Counted from the first letter of the stretch, positions 1-9,074 are shown. The stretch is DNA of 64,000 nt from Arthrobacter sp. SLBN-112 (GCF_006715225.1 NZ_VFMU01000001.1:3224001-3288000), one strand, 5' to 3'. The notes: generated by a model not told the origin, from the sequence alone. Made by a program: numbers and translations.

Positions 1-173
1 ATCCGAGGGAAGAGTCGTTCAAGCAGCCGGAAGTTGCCGCGAGTGATCCGCTCGATCGCGGCGATTGCCTGGGCGTCGGTGAAGTCGTCCGGATCGAGTG
101 GCCTGCCGACTCGTTTCCAGTGCCGTTCGAGGGCGAACAGGAGCTCGTCGCGACCCAGGGCCCGGTAGCGGTG
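1..173 (-). pseudogene. Fragment of a transposon-associated AAA ATPase (TniB/ExeA-like)
   Basis: The minus strand reads without a stop from about 173 to the window edge. It gives HRYRALGRDELLF, then HWKRVGRPLDPDDFTD, then RITRGNFRLLERLFPR. The 'LDPDDFTD...RITRGNFRLL' pattern is typical of the C-terminal lid region of the ATPase subunit that accompanies DDE transposases in actinobacterial insertion elements (established family knowledge, recalled from memory). Upstream of 173 the expected Walker A/B part does not continue in any frame I could follow, so the N-terminal half appears lost or shifted. The C-terminus runs off the window. This is probably a remnant of a mobile element beside the Rhs gene. 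The family call is fairly firm; calling it broken is inference from the missing N-terminus. Confidence 0.6.
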
Positions 174-561
174 GATGCATCGAGCTGGAGCTTCGCGTCC
201 TGCCCCGATGTTACCGACGCGTAGATACCCAAGGTGTCCCAACCGGTCATCGTGCCTCAGCAACCCTCAGCCAGCACCGGCCTGAGACGATTCGCGGTGA
301 GACATTTTTCCAAGACACGGTGCGGCCCGGCAGGACGCGTTCCTCTGCCCCTCTGCGAGACGCGACGCCGGTGTCTCGACAAGCTGTTGCTTTTCGGTAC
401 GCTGCCTTCACTTAGCCGCGTATCCCAACTCACCCGGGGCCCGCGGCGCCTGCCAAGTACGGAGGATGACGAGGTAACCGTGGGCTCTCTGGCCGTTCTG
501 TCAAGATGAGGTGACCAACGGTCCACTCGGTGCTTGACGTACTCAACCCCATCAGGGATCC
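174..561. other. Stretch without a recognisable gene
   Basis: Between the ATPase fragment and the small membrane protein gene I see no coding sequence I can support. Open frames here do not resemble proteins and overlap one another on both strands. It is plausible decayed mobile-element DNA, but no terminal inverted repeat or target duplication could be identified by eye. Confidence 0.4.
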
Positions 562-750
562 CTACTTTCGCCGCGATCTCGTGGAGTATAGGAGCACCAG
601 CACGGGAATGGGCAACAGATAGAGTGCAGACACGATGGCGTCTCCCCACCGGGGGATCCCGTAGAAAAGAACAAACACCAAGAATCCCAACACCAGAGCG
701 ATCATAGATCCGATCACGACGATCAGAGCTCGTTTGCGTCCATTCAGCAT
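562..750 (-). CDS. Small two-TM membrane protein overlapping the Rhs 3' end; candidate immunity protein
   Basis: The 62-residue product begins MLNGRKRALIVV and holds two hydrophobic segments (about residues 8-30 and 38-56) separated by a short GIPRWGD turn, ending with basic STRSRRK. Its ATG lies inside the last codons of the Rhs gene, with a 7-nt ATGCTGA overlap. A strong ribosome binding site (GGAGAGG, rc of 760-766) lies 9 nt upstream, so translation is well supported. Known Rhs and other polymorphic-toxin loci place the immunity gene directly behind the toxin tail. Together with the small, membrane-embedded nature of the product, this makes an immunity role the best inference. No sequence family was recognised, so function is not established; the protein could also be an unrelated small membrane protein. 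Confidence 0.65.
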   Translation of the reverse strand: MLNGRKRALIVVIGSMIALVLGFLVFVLFYGIPRWGDAIVSALYLLPIPVLVLLYSTRSRRK

Positions 751-3700
751 TCGAAAATTCCTCTCCAAACACCGGCAGCAGCGCCAAATATTGCTCCCCC
801 GGTGGCGGCTGTACCCCAGGCGAGTGTCCCTCCCGGCCCGGCGAAGTTTGCCCACCAAGCTGCACCCCCGGCCATTATTGCTCCCGAACCAGCGTTGATG
901 CCCATCAGTTGCCCGTAGCATTGCTGCACAGGATTCGGGCCAGTCGCCGCACCGCAAGCATTCCAGGAATAGCAACCGGATGTGGGGGAGTCGATAGTAC
1001 AAACCCCGTAAGCGTCGCACCAGTCCAGACCCGTCGGGTCGGTGTTGTTGATGGGATTAGCGCCCGCATAGAGGTAAACATTGATTTCTTGGCCTGAGGG
1101 GTCGGGTTGGGTGAAGCGGCCGCGGGCGGGATGGTAGTAGCGGGCTCCGAATTTCATGCGGTTGCTGGTCGTGTCGTTGTAGCCGCCAGCGTAAGTCCAG
1201 GGGTTGGTGGCGGCACTGGTTCCGGTGGTGCCGGTGTCGTCTCCCCAGGAGTCGTAGCTGTAGGTGGCGGCTTTGGCCTGGGTGCTGTCGGTGAGCAGGA
1301 TGGTCGAGCCGAGCGCGTCGGTGGTGTAGTAGTAGCTTGCCCCGCCGTTTGTGCGCATGCTGATGAGCGTACCTCCGGGGTCTCGGATGAACGAGGTTGT
1401 TCCGCTGGTCTTGGTCTGTTGGGTGACGCCGAGGGAGCCGTTGAGGAACGAGGATGAGCCGGCGGTGAGGCGTTCGTCGTTGCGGGTGCCGGCGTAGGTG
1501 TAGTTCGTGGTGGTGGTGCCGTTGGTGCCGGCGGTGAATTGGTTGAAGACGTTGTAGGTCACGTTTGAGGCGGAGCCGCCGTCGATGAAGTTGCCGTTCG
1601 CGTCGTAGGTGTATTTGGTGGCTCCTGTGGTCGGTGTGGAGCAGTTCCCGTTGGTGGGGCCGTACCAGCAGAGCTGGTCCGCGGCGTTGTAGGTGGAATA
1701 GCTGGTGGCGGTCCCGGTCTTGGCTGCGCTGAGCCGGTTGCTGTTGGCGTCATAGGTCCAGGATTCCGTGACCGTGCCCGTGACGGCGGAGGTGAGTCGG
1801 TTGAGTTTGTCGTATCCGTAGGTGGTGACCGCGCCGGTGTCCGTGGTCATGGTCTTCCGCTGGGCGCCGTCCTTGGCCCCGTTCAGGGTGTAGGTGTACG
1901 CGCGTTTGGCCAGGACCGTGTTGCCGGTGTTGGTCGCGGTGATGGCCGTGATCTTGCCCGCCCCGTCGTAGGTGGTGGTGTTCTTCACCCCGTTGGGGTA
2001 CTTGGTGGCGGTGCGGCGGTTGGCGTTGTCGTAGTCGAAGCCGGTGCATTTGGTGCTGTTCGGGAACACTAGGGTGGCTGGGCAGGAGCCGCCGGGTTCG
2101 GCCAGGGCTGTCAGCCGGTTCGCCCCGTCATACCGGTACGTCACTGTCCCGAGCGGGTCGACGTAGGTGAGGATGTTGGACGCCCCGTCGTAGGTGACGC
2201 TGGTGGTGACCCCGCCGATGGTTTTGCCTGTGGGCCGGTTCTGGGCGTCCCAGGTGTAGGTGGTGGTTCCGGCTGCATCGACCCTGGTGGTGAGGTTCCC
2301 GGCGGTGTCATAGGTGTAGGCGACGCAGGTCGCCGGTACGCAGGTGGCGGCGTAGCGGATTTGGGTGATGCGGTCGTTGTTGTCGTAGGTGTACGTCGCG
2401 GTCTGGTTCTTGCCGTCCTTAGCTGTGGCGACCCTGCCTGCCGCGTCGTAGGTGTACGTCGTGGCCCCTAGCTGCGTGGGCGGGGTGACGGTGGCCGGGT
2501 TTCCGGCCGCGTCGTAGGTGTAGGTCGTTTGGTTGCCGTTGCCGTCGGTTGAGCGGCACAGCGACCCGGACTTGGCGCCACAGCTCGTGCCGGCGGCGTC
2601 CCCCTGGTAGTACTTCCGGGATGTGCCGCCGAGGTTGTCAGGGGTCAGGATCGCTGACGGGTTTTTGGTGTTCGGGTCGTACTGGATGGTGCTGGTGTTG
2701 CCCTCACTGGTCGTGGAGGTGTCGGGGCGGTAGTTCAGCAGTGGGTCCCCGACCGCTGTGGGGTAGGTGAAGGATACGTCCCCGGCGGTGCCCGTGGAAC
2801 CGGCCAGCGGGGAGGTGATCTTTGTCAGGGAATTGGTGGCGTTGTACGCCGCCGTGGTGGTCTGGCCCAGACCGTTGGTGGTGGTCAGCCGGTTGTCGTG
2901 GCCGTCAAAGGTGGCCGATGAATTGTTCCCGTTCGGGTCGGTGCTCGTCAGGACGCCGGTCTTGCTTGCGTCCAGGGTGTAGGTGGTTTGTTTGCTGTTC
3001 GGGTCGGTCAGGTAGGCCAGGCTGCCGTCCGTGTTGTGCGTCAGGGTCCAGGTCGCGGCCGCGGTCGAGCCCTGGCCGTAGGTGATAGTGTTCGCCCACC
3101 CATCTGTCGCGTAGGCGAGGGCGGTGACGTTGGTGCGCCCGTCGGTGAAGGAGCTCAGTTTCCCGTTGGCGTAGGCGAAGGTGGTTATGGCGCCGGTGGC
3201 GTCGGTGATCTTGGACATCCGCCCTTCACCGCCGCCGTATTCGATGCTCACGGTCCGGTTCAGTGAGTTGTCCGTGACCGCGGAGGGCTGGTTCAGGTTC
3301 CTCGTGTCGTTATAGACGTACGAGACAGTCCGGCCCTGGGTATCAGTGGTCTGCGTCAGGCGGCCATTACCGTAGGCGTAGGTCACGGTGTTCGGGTTGG
3401 TGGTGTTCGCATCGACGGACCGGACCAGGGCGAAATTGGTCCCGTCGTCCTGGTAGACGTTGGTGATCCCGGTGTCGTTGAACCGCAGCCAATATTCCGT
3501 GGTGGAGATCTTGGTCAACGAGGCGTTTAGTTCCGGGGCCATGGTGAAGGCACCCGCGGTGTTGATGAAGGTGTACCAGCCACCGTCCGGGGCGGTGTAG
3601 ATCATGTTCCCGGTCATCGGGTCGATCCGCAGGGCTGTTTCCAGTCGGCCCATGGACAGGGTCGGTCGGTGGTCGTACCTGGAGTTGTAGCGCCAGGCGA

Positions 3701-5237
3701 CGTTCACGTCCTGCCCGATCCCGCGGACATTGAACAACCGGCCCGTGAGCACGGCATTCCCGTTCGTCGGGTTCAGCGCGAGTTTCGCTGTGTCGGTCAG
3801 GGTGTGTGAAACCATCGAGGCCTTGCCTCTTGACCCGGATTCTGCGCCGTTGACGGTCACTGGTGGCAACAGGTTCGGGTTGCTGAACCAGCCCTGCGAA
3901 TCAAGGATGACGTCAACGGAACTGGCGCCTTCGTTATAGATCTTGATCGTTCCTGTGGTGGCGCTGGGCCGCACGACGACGGTGTTGGACACCGAGTCCG
4001 CCGTGTAGTTGACCATGCTGACATCTGATTCGGGCTCGTCGGAAGGCCATAACCGCAAAAAGCCGAACCCGGAGCTGAGGGGCGTGACGTTCATGACCAC
4101 ACCTGCCAGGTTCGTTGACGCTGCAGGAAGGCCACCCACCCCGGCAATCTGTACCTCAACCCTGCCACCGGCCGGGATCGGGGTATGAGCCGCCGGGGTG
4201 TCATAGATCCTTGATTCAACAGTGGTGAAGGAACTGTTGGAAACCTGCCCGTCAAAATAGCCCTGTATGTCGATGACTACCTGAAGGCCAACAGCCGAGG
4301 CGATGTGCTTGATATCCACCACGCCCGCCGCGTTGAGGTTCAGTACCGCGGCAACGGCCGTAATGTCATTTCCCCTGTAATTCAGGGATGTTCCCGAGCC
4401 TCCACCGGCGTCGAACCCGCCACCGGGACGCGCTTCAAGGATTGGATTGGGAGCATCGGTGCTGATGACGGTGATGTTCGCAAAGACCGCCGTCGCCGTG
4501 TCCGGCACGCCGCCCTTCCCCTTCAACGTCAGGCTTTTTATCCCCGTACCGGTCCAGGCGCCTGCCGGGTAGCCGATGCCAACGCGGGTATCGACGACCC
4601 GGCTGGCTGGTACGGATACGAATCCGCCGGGAGCGGGAGTGTCTCCTGCCGTGAAGTAGCCTTGCACATCGACCATGTACTGCTGGGATGTGCTGGCAAT
4701 CAGTGCAAGCTTGCCGTCGCTGCCGACGGCAACGATTGCTGAGTTGGACGCCGTGTCACCAATCCCGGAGAACAGCACAGTCGTCTCCCGCTGCCGTGCA
4801 GTGTTCGGGACGACCTGGGCGGCACTGGCGCCGGTACTGCCTGCAACGGTCAACGTCACCATCACCGAATCGACGTTAGTGGTGGGAACCCCGGCCATAC
4901 CCAGGATTTGGAAGGGATACCAGGTGTCCGGTGTCAACGGGCCCGTGATCCCGCCAAGTCCCTCCCGTGTATCCACCACCCTGCCGGGGGTGGGAACGAA
5001 AACCCCCGACTGCACCGAAGGAGTCGACTGCATCGGAACCACCGAGGGAGCCTGCACAGACGCCGGAGCAACAGGGGCAGAACCCGCAATCTCAGGAACG
5101 GCGAAAGCGGGTGCACTCAGCCCAGCGATCGTAATGCCGAAAGCAACAACAGCGGTGATGACAGCCCTGATGGCCAGAAAACCAGCCGGGACAGGCCGAA
5201 AAATGGCAGGACGAATCGAGCCCTGAACAGTAGACAT
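744..5237 (-). CDS. Secreted Rhs/YD-repeat protein with a Gly/Ala-rich C-terminal tail
   Basis: The 1497-residue product has a long signal peptide (residues 1-46, ending SAPAFA). Three copies of a beta-type module follow at about 80-450; the first opens with VVDTR at 87-91, and each ends with a QGYF or QGWF motif. Many YD repeats (YTYDAAGN, TTYTYDAAGR and similar) cover about 600-1300. A classic Rhs core follows (DALGSTILLTD, RYYHPARGRFTQPDP, ending DPTGL at 1400-1404). The family makes a hollow beta-barrel shell that encloses a variable C-terminal effector (established for Rhs/Tc proteins). Here the tail is only 93 residues, with six Cys and a hydrophobic Gly/Ala-rich stretch, unlike the nuclease tails I know. 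It overlaps the next small membrane gene. There is no PAAR or type VI marker; the signal peptide suggests Sec export and a surface role in a Gram-positive cell. Toxin activity is inference. Confidence 0.9.
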   Translation of the reverse strand: MSTVQGSIRPAIFRPVPAGFLAIRAVITAVVAFGITIAGLSAPAFAVPEIAGSAPVAPASVQAPSVVPMQSTPSVQSGVFVPTPGRVVDTREGLGGITGPLTPDTWYPFQILGMAGVPTTNVDSVMVTLTVAGSTGASAAQVVPNTARQRETTVLFSGIGDTASNSAIVAVGSDGKLALIASTSQQYMVDVQGYFTAGDTPAPGGFVSVPASRVVDTRVGIGYPAGAWTGTGIKSLTLKGKGGVPDTATAVFANITVISTDAPNPILEARPGGGFDAGGGSGTSLNYRGNDITAVAAVLNLNAAGVVDIKHIASAVGLQVVIDIQGYFDGQVSNSSFTTVESRIYDTPAAHTPIPAGGRVEVQIAGVGGLPAASTNLAGVVMNVTPLSSGFGFLRLWPSDEPESDVSMVNYTADSVSNTVVVRPSATTGTIKIYNEGASSVDVILDSQGWFSNPNLLPPVTVNGAESGSRGKASMVSHTLTDTAKLALNPTNGNAVLTGRLFNVRGIGQDVNVAWRYNSRYDHRPTLSMGRLETALRIDPMTGNMIYTAPDGGWYTFINTAGAFTMAPELNASLTKISTTEYWLRFNDTGITNVYQDDGTNFALVRSVDANTTNPNTVTYAYGNGRLTQTTDTQGRTVSYVYNDTRNLNQPSAVTDNSLNRTVSIEYGGGEGRMSKITDATGAITTFAYANGKLSSFTDGRTNVTALAYATDGWANTITYGQGSTAAATWTLTHNTDGSLAYLTDPNSKQTTYTLDASKTGVLTSTDPNGNNSSATFDGHDNRLTTTNGLGQTTTAAYNATNSLTKITSPLAGSTGTAGDVSFTYPTAVGDPLLNYRPDTSTTSEGNTSTIQYDPNTKNPSAILTPDNLGGTSRKYYQGDAAGTSCGAKSGSLCRSTDGNGNQTTYTYDAAGNPATVTPPTQLGATTYTYDAAGRVATAKDGKNQTATYTYDNNDRITQIRYAATCVPATCVAYTYDTAGNLTTRVDAAGTTTYTWDAQNRPTGKTIGGVTTSVTYDGASNILTYVDPLGTVTYRYDGANRLTALAEPGGSCPATLVFPNSTKCTGFDYDNANRRTATKYPNGVKNTTTYDGAGKITAITATNTGNTVLAKRAYTYTLNGAKDGAQRKTMTTDTGAVTTYGYDKLNRLTSAVTGTVTESWTYDANSNRLSAAKTGTATSYSTYNAADQLCWYGPTNGNCSTPTTGATKYTYDANGNFIDGGSASNVTYNVFNQFTAGTNGTTTTNYTYAGTRNDERLTAGSSSFLNGSLGVTQQTKTSGTTSFIRDPGGTLISMRTNGGASYYYTTDALGSTILLTDSTQAKAATYSYDSWGDDTGTTGTSAATNPWTYAGGYNDTTSNRMKFGARYYHPARGRFTQPDPSGQEINVYLYAGANPINNTDPTGLDWCDAYGVCTIDSPTSGCYSWNACGAATGPNPVQQCYGQLMGINAGSGAIMAGGAAWWANFAGPGGTLAWGTAATGGAIFGAAAGVWRGIFEC
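760..766 (-). promoter_or_regulatory. Strong RBS inside the end of the Rhs gene
   Basis: The minus strand reads GGAGAGG here, 9 nt before the ATG at 750. It lies within the Rhs coding sequence and supports independent or coupled translation of the 62-codon overlapping gene. Confidence 0.7.
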
Positions 5238-5452
5238 CCCCCACGAACTTTCTACGAACAGATCCGCGGCAATCCCCAGTTACCGAAAGCCCGACCCCCC
5301 CAACCGCGTGATGCCCCGACGCTAAACCTCCACTCGCCGGCCAGCAACTATCTTAATCAAAACCTTGGACAAACCCGCGCGAATCCCAGCACTGACTCCC
5401 CGGAGGTACCTTTGGCGGGGCTCGGGGGTCGGACACGGGCCAGGCTCCCACT

Positions 5453-5878
5453 ATGAGGCCTCCGGGCATTCTCCTGCTTGGCATCGTCGTGGTTGTCGGA
5501 GCGTTGGCACTGCCCACCCTGACAGGGCACATGCTTTCCACGGGCAGGCCCTGCCCAGCGGTAGGTTATGCCTACACAGGTGACGTGGAGTTGGCCTTTT
5601 CAGGGCCACCGGGGTCAGTAGCTGCATGTTTCGGGGATGGCTGCATTCCTCAAGAAGTGGCAGGTAACGCTGGGGAAAAATGGCTGGTTCCTCAGTCCCC
5701 GCCCTATTTGAACCCCCCTGTCAGCGTCACGTCGATTTACGTAGAAGCCGCGGATCTGTCGGGCCACCGCATATTCCGCAACCTGCCAATACAAACAGAA
5801 TCAACCGGCGAACATCCCTTTGGGCCCGGGTGTGGAGGCCCTTTCAGGTTCAAGCCCGTACAGGTGAATTTCGACTGA
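5453..5878 (+). CDS. Small exported hypothetical protein
   Basis: The 141-residue product begins MRPPGILLLGIVVVVGALALP, which is a signal peptide or signal anchor (about residues 4-22). Four further Cys residues follow (CPAVG, AACFG, DGCIP, GPGCGG), so an extracellular, disulphide-stabilised fold is likely. I do not recognise the family. It lies divergent from the Rhs gene and upstream of another exported protein, so this end of the window is rich in exported products. The ATG at 5453 has only a weak CAGG upstream. There is no sign that it is the immunity partner of Rhs, being on the opposite strand with its own promoter region. Confidence 0.55.
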   Translation: MRPPGILLLGIVVVVGALALPTLTGHMLSTGRPCPAVGYAYTGDVELAFSGPPGSVAACFGDGCIPQEVAGNAGEKWLVPQSPPYLNPPVSVTSIYVEAADLSGHRIFRNLPIQTESTGEHPFGPGCGGPFRFKPVQVNFD

Positions 5879-6123
5879 AACCTTTCTACTGCAATGGGGC
5901 CGCGCCAACCCCCAAGCGTGGGACGCTTTCGAAGCCGGCCGGCGCGCTGGGGAGTAGGGGCATTAATTAGGGGGAGCCCGGGATTGTTTTGGATGCCTGG
6001 AGCAACAACACTGAACGAACTGGGAATTGCGGTGGCATTAAACTCGGGGGGGCTAAATTGTTCAATTATCCGTATTTCGGCGGGCGCGGGCGTGGTACCA
6101 GTGCCCGGGCTTTCTTTCTTTTC

Positions 6124-8601
6124 GTGATTCGGGGTGTTGATCGTTTGGCTGGCCCCCGCCGGCGCCGGTGGTCGCATCTCCGGTTCCACGGACTCTTGAC
6201 AGCGATGTTCGTTGCGTTCTGTGCCGTGGTGGTACCGATCCCGGCGTCGGCCGACACGGGTGACGTTGGCGTTGCGGGTCCCTCGCATTCCGGCACGGGC
6301 ACGCCCACGGGCACCAAGCGCGCCACGAGCGTGTTGTGGTTCAACGACGGATCCTGGTGGGGGAACCTGTGGGACTCTGCCACCTCCGATTTCCACATCT
6401 TCCGGTTCAACGCCGGGACCAGTTCCTGGGTGGATACCGGCATGGCCACGGATGGACGGGCGGACACCCATCATGACGTGTTGTGGGACGGGAAGACGCT
6501 GTACGTCGCAAGCTACAAGTTCGTGGATGACGAGCTGCCGGCTGAGCCCAATTTCCCCAGCACGATGCGCCGGTACAGCTACGACTCTGATACCGGGAAG
6601 TACACGTTGCTCGGTTCCAGCCAGATCAACAACTCCAAAGTTGAAGTCTTGACCATTGACAAGGACTCCACTGGCAGGGTCTGGTCCAGCTGGCAGGAGG
6701 ACAACAGGATTTACCTTAACGTGACGGCCACAGACGGCAAGACGTGGGGCACGCCCTTCCAGGTTCCCGGATCAATGAGCAACGTCTCCGTGGACGATAC
6801 ATCGGCCGTGATTGCCTTTGACGGGAAGATCGGTGTGATGTGGAGCCGGCAGGTGGGGGACTCCACCGACGGCATGTACTGGAGCTACCACGTGGATGGG
6901 GCGTCAAATACTGCCTGGAGCACTCCTGAGGCGGCTGTGTCCGGGCAGCGCAGCAGCGATGACCACATGAACCTGAAGTGGCTGGACTCCTCGGGCGGCC
7001 GGGTGTTCGCGGCCATCAAGACGTCGTACACGTCCGCGTCGCAGCCGCTGATCCAGCTGCTGGCCCTCAGCGGCACCACATGGTCCGCGCACACGATCGC
7101 CACCGTGGCGGAGTGCCCCAACCGGGTGATTGTCATGATTGACGAGAGCACCCAAAAGCTGCGTACCTTCGCCACCTATCCAAAGCCGTCCGGCACTGCC
7201 GACGCCGGTGTCTGCACCAGCTCCGGCGGTGCGGTTTACGAAAAGTCCACACCGCTGGACAAGATCAGCTTTACCACCACCAAGACTGCCCGCATCGTCG
7301 ATGCCGACCAGTTTGTTCACAACGTGACGTCGACGAAGCAGAACGTCAACAGTGCGGCGTGGGGCACGGTGGACAGCGGCCTGTTGCTGCTTGCAGACGT
7401 TAACGCCACAAGCCAGTACTGGCACTACTACGATCCCACGGGCGGGGGAAGTGACATCACGGCTCCGACCGTGACCGCCACGTCACCCGCTGCCGGTGCC
7501 ACCGGTGTAGCGGTGACGGCCAATGTAACAGGGACGTTCTCGGAGGGCATTGACGCCTCCACGGTCACATCGGGCACCTTTACGCTGACCAACGGGACGA
7601 CGCCCGTGACAGCGACCGTGTCCTACGGCGTCTCTGGCAAAGTTGCAGCCCTCGACCCTGGTGCGGACCTTGCAGCGGCTACCGAGTACACAGCGACGAT
7701 CAAGGGCGGTACCAGTGGTGTGAAGGATATTGCCGGCAACGCCCTGGCCGCGGACAAGACCTGGACCTTCACCACGGCCGCGCCTCCGCCCGCGCAGACT
7801 CCCATCGCTGAGAAGGCAGCCTCACTGAACGGCGCTCTTGGTTCAGCCACCACGGCAGAGGTGTACGGCCTGAAGGACAACGGCGCGTACCAGTGTTTTG
7901 AACGCGGTTGCATTCTCTGGTCGCCGGCAACAGGGGCGCATGTTTCAACTGGCCCGATCCGTGGGTTGTGGGCGGCTACAGGGTATGAAAACGGCAGGCT
8001 CGGATACCCGGTCACCGACGTGGTTGGCGGGCTCCGGGACGGCGGATCGTTCCAGAACTACCAGGGCGGTGCGATCATCTGGTCCCCGGCAACAGGGGCG
8101 CATGTTTCAACTGGCCCGATCCGGGGTTCGTGGGCGGCCACAGGGTATGAAAACGGCAGGCTCGGATACCCGGTCACCGATGAGATTGGCGGGCTCCGGG
8201 ACGGCGGATCGTTCCAGAACTACCAGGGCGGTGCGATCATCTGGTCCCCGGCAACAGGGGCGCATGTTTCAACTGGCCCGATCCGGGGTTCGTGGGCGGC
8301 CACAGGGTATGAAAACGGCAGGCTCGGATACCCGGTCACCGATGAGATTGGCGGGCTCAAGGACGGCGGTTCGTTCCAGAACTACCAGGGCGGCGCAATC
8401 ATGTGGTCGCCGGCAACAGGGGCCCACATCTCCGTCGGGGCCATCCGAACAATCTGGGCCTCCACAGGCTTTGAATCAGGTCGGCTTGGCTACCCCACAA
8501 GTGATGAATACAAGACGGGGAACGACGGAAGCGTGGCCCAGAACTATCAAGGTGGCATCATCCACGTGAGCCCGGGCGGCGCCTATATCTCCTGGTCGTA
8601 G
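6124..8601 (+). CDS. Secreted protein with Ig-like (Big_5) domain and LGFP repeats
   Basis: The product (about 825 residues from GTG 6124) has an N-terminal signal (AFCAVVVPIPASA, then DTGD). A roughly 380-residue Trp- and Asp-rich region resembles the beta-propeller-like N-terminal parts of surface proteins. An SbsA-type Ig-like domain follows (opening TAPTVTATSPAAGATGV, nt about 7450-7785). At least four LGFP units then carry the motif LGYPVTD. LGFP repeats are thought to anchor proteins to the actinobacterial envelope (family knowledge). An in-frame ATG at 5989 would add 45 residues, but that stretch is AT-rich and non-protein-like, so a start at GTG 6124 or TTG 6145 is preferred. The repeat DNA is nearly identical between units, implying recent duplication. 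No catalytic motif was found, so the ligand or substrate is unknown. Confidence 0.8.
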   Translation: MIRGVDRLAGPRRRRWSHLRFHGLLTAMFVAFCAVVVPIPASADTGDVGVAGPSHSGTGTPTGTKRATSVLWFNDGSWWGNLWDSATSDFHIFRFNAGTSSWVDTGMATDGRADTHHDVLWDGKTLYVASYKFVDDELPAEPNFPSTMRRYSYDSDTGKYTLLGSSQINNSKVEVLTIDKDSTGRVWSSWQEDNRIYLNVTATDGKTWGTPFQVPGSMSNVSVDDTSAVIAFDGKIGVMWSRQVGDSTDGMYWSYHVDGASNTAWSTPEAAVSGQRSSDDHMNLKWLDSSGGRVFAAIKTSYTSASQPLIQLLALSGTTWSAHTIATVAECPNRVIVMIDESTQKLRTFATYPKPSGTADAGVCTSSGGAVYEKSTPLDKISFTTTKTARIVDADQFVHNVTSTKQNVNSAAWGTVDSGLLLLADVNATSQYWHYYDPTGGGSDITAPTVTATSPAAGATGVAVTANVTGTFSEGIDASTVTSGTFTLTNGTTPVTATVSYGVSGKVAALDPGADLAAATEYTATIKGGTSGVKDIAGNALAADKTWTFTTAAPPPAQTPIAEKAASLNGALGSATTAEVYGLKDNGAYQCFERGCILWSPATGAHVSTGPIRGLWAATGYENGRLGYPVTDVVGGLRDGGSFQNYQGGAIIWSPATGAHVSTGPIRGSWAATGYENGRLGYPVTDEIGGLRDGGSFQNYQGGAIIWSPATGAHVSTGPIRGSWAATGYENGRLGYPVTDEIGGLKDGGSFQNYQGGAIMWSPATGAHISVGAIRTIWASTGFESGRLGYPTSDEYKTGNDGSVAQNYQGGIIHVSPGGAYISWS
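8071..8394 (+). repeat. Two near-identical 162-bp tandem repeats in the LGFP region
   Basis: Units 8071-8232 and 8233-8394 differ at only a few bases over 162 bp (54 codons each). Less perfect copies flank them, with parts of the sequence recurring from about 7918. Each encodes one LGFP unit. Near-identity at silent sites points to recent duplication or gene conversion and predicts copy-number variation between strains. Confidence 0.85.
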
Positions 8602-8636
8602 GGACCAGACTCCAGTGACTTGGTAACGTGTGCCGC

Positions 8637-9074
8637 ATGCCCATCAAACTGGAGAACATCGGCATTGCTGTCCGGGACCTGGAAGCGGCCATAGCGTTCT
8701 TTGCCGACCTCGGTCTCACTGTCCTGGGCCGCCAGACCGTCAGTGGAGAGTGGGCCGACACGGCCGTAGGCCTCGATGGCAACCATGCCAAAATCGCCAT
8801 GCTTCAGACACCGGACGGCCAGGGCCGGCTCGAGCTGTTCGAGTACATCCACCCCGAAGCGATCGAAACTCTGCCCACCCTGCCCAATGAGATCGGCATG
8901 CACCGCGTTGCCTTCTCTGTGGACGACATCGACGCCGCACTGGAAATTGCGGCCAGGCACGGTTGCCACCCCCTGCGCGGGGTGGCGACCTACGAAGACG
9001 TCTACAAGCTCACCTACGTCCGGGGACCGAGCGGAATTATTGTCATGCTTGCCGAGGAACTGAAGAAGGGCTGA
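8637..9074 (+). CDS. VOC family (glyoxalase/bleomycin resistance-like) protein
   Basis: The 145-residue product fits one vicinal-oxygen-chelate unit pair. It starts IKLENIGIAVRDLEAAIAFFADLGLTVLG, here cited only as the betaalphabetabetabeta opening at residues 3-31, and has a second half with GMHRVAFSVDDIDAAL and an ending SGIIVMLAEEL. Metal-ligand positions typical of the fold are visible in part (an E in RLELFEY, an H in MHRVAF). Members act on small molecules (glyoxalase, dioxygenase or resistance roles), so the substrate cannot be told. ATG 8637 is preferred over an in-frame GTG at 8628 because MPIKLENIG aligns with the usual start of the fold. It stands alone, just after the LGFP gene and before a separate promoter region. 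Confidence 0.85.
   Translation: MPIKLENIGIAVRDLEAAIAFFADLGLTVLGRQTVSGEWADTAVGLDGNHAKIAMLQTPDGQGRLELFEYIHPEAIETLPTLPNEIGMHRVAFSVDDIDAALEIAARHGCHPLRGVATYEDVYKLTYVRGPSGIIVMLAEELKKG

Noticed and set aside
971..1022. Resemblance of the Rhs tail start (CDAYGVC) to the pediocin YGNGV box
   Set aside because: Only a few residues match, the Cys spacing differs and the rest does not align; not enough for a family claim.
7918..8400. Regular repeats considered as a CRISPR array
   Set aside because: The units are 162 bp, in frame, contiguous without spacers and encode LGFP motifs; no cas genes are present.
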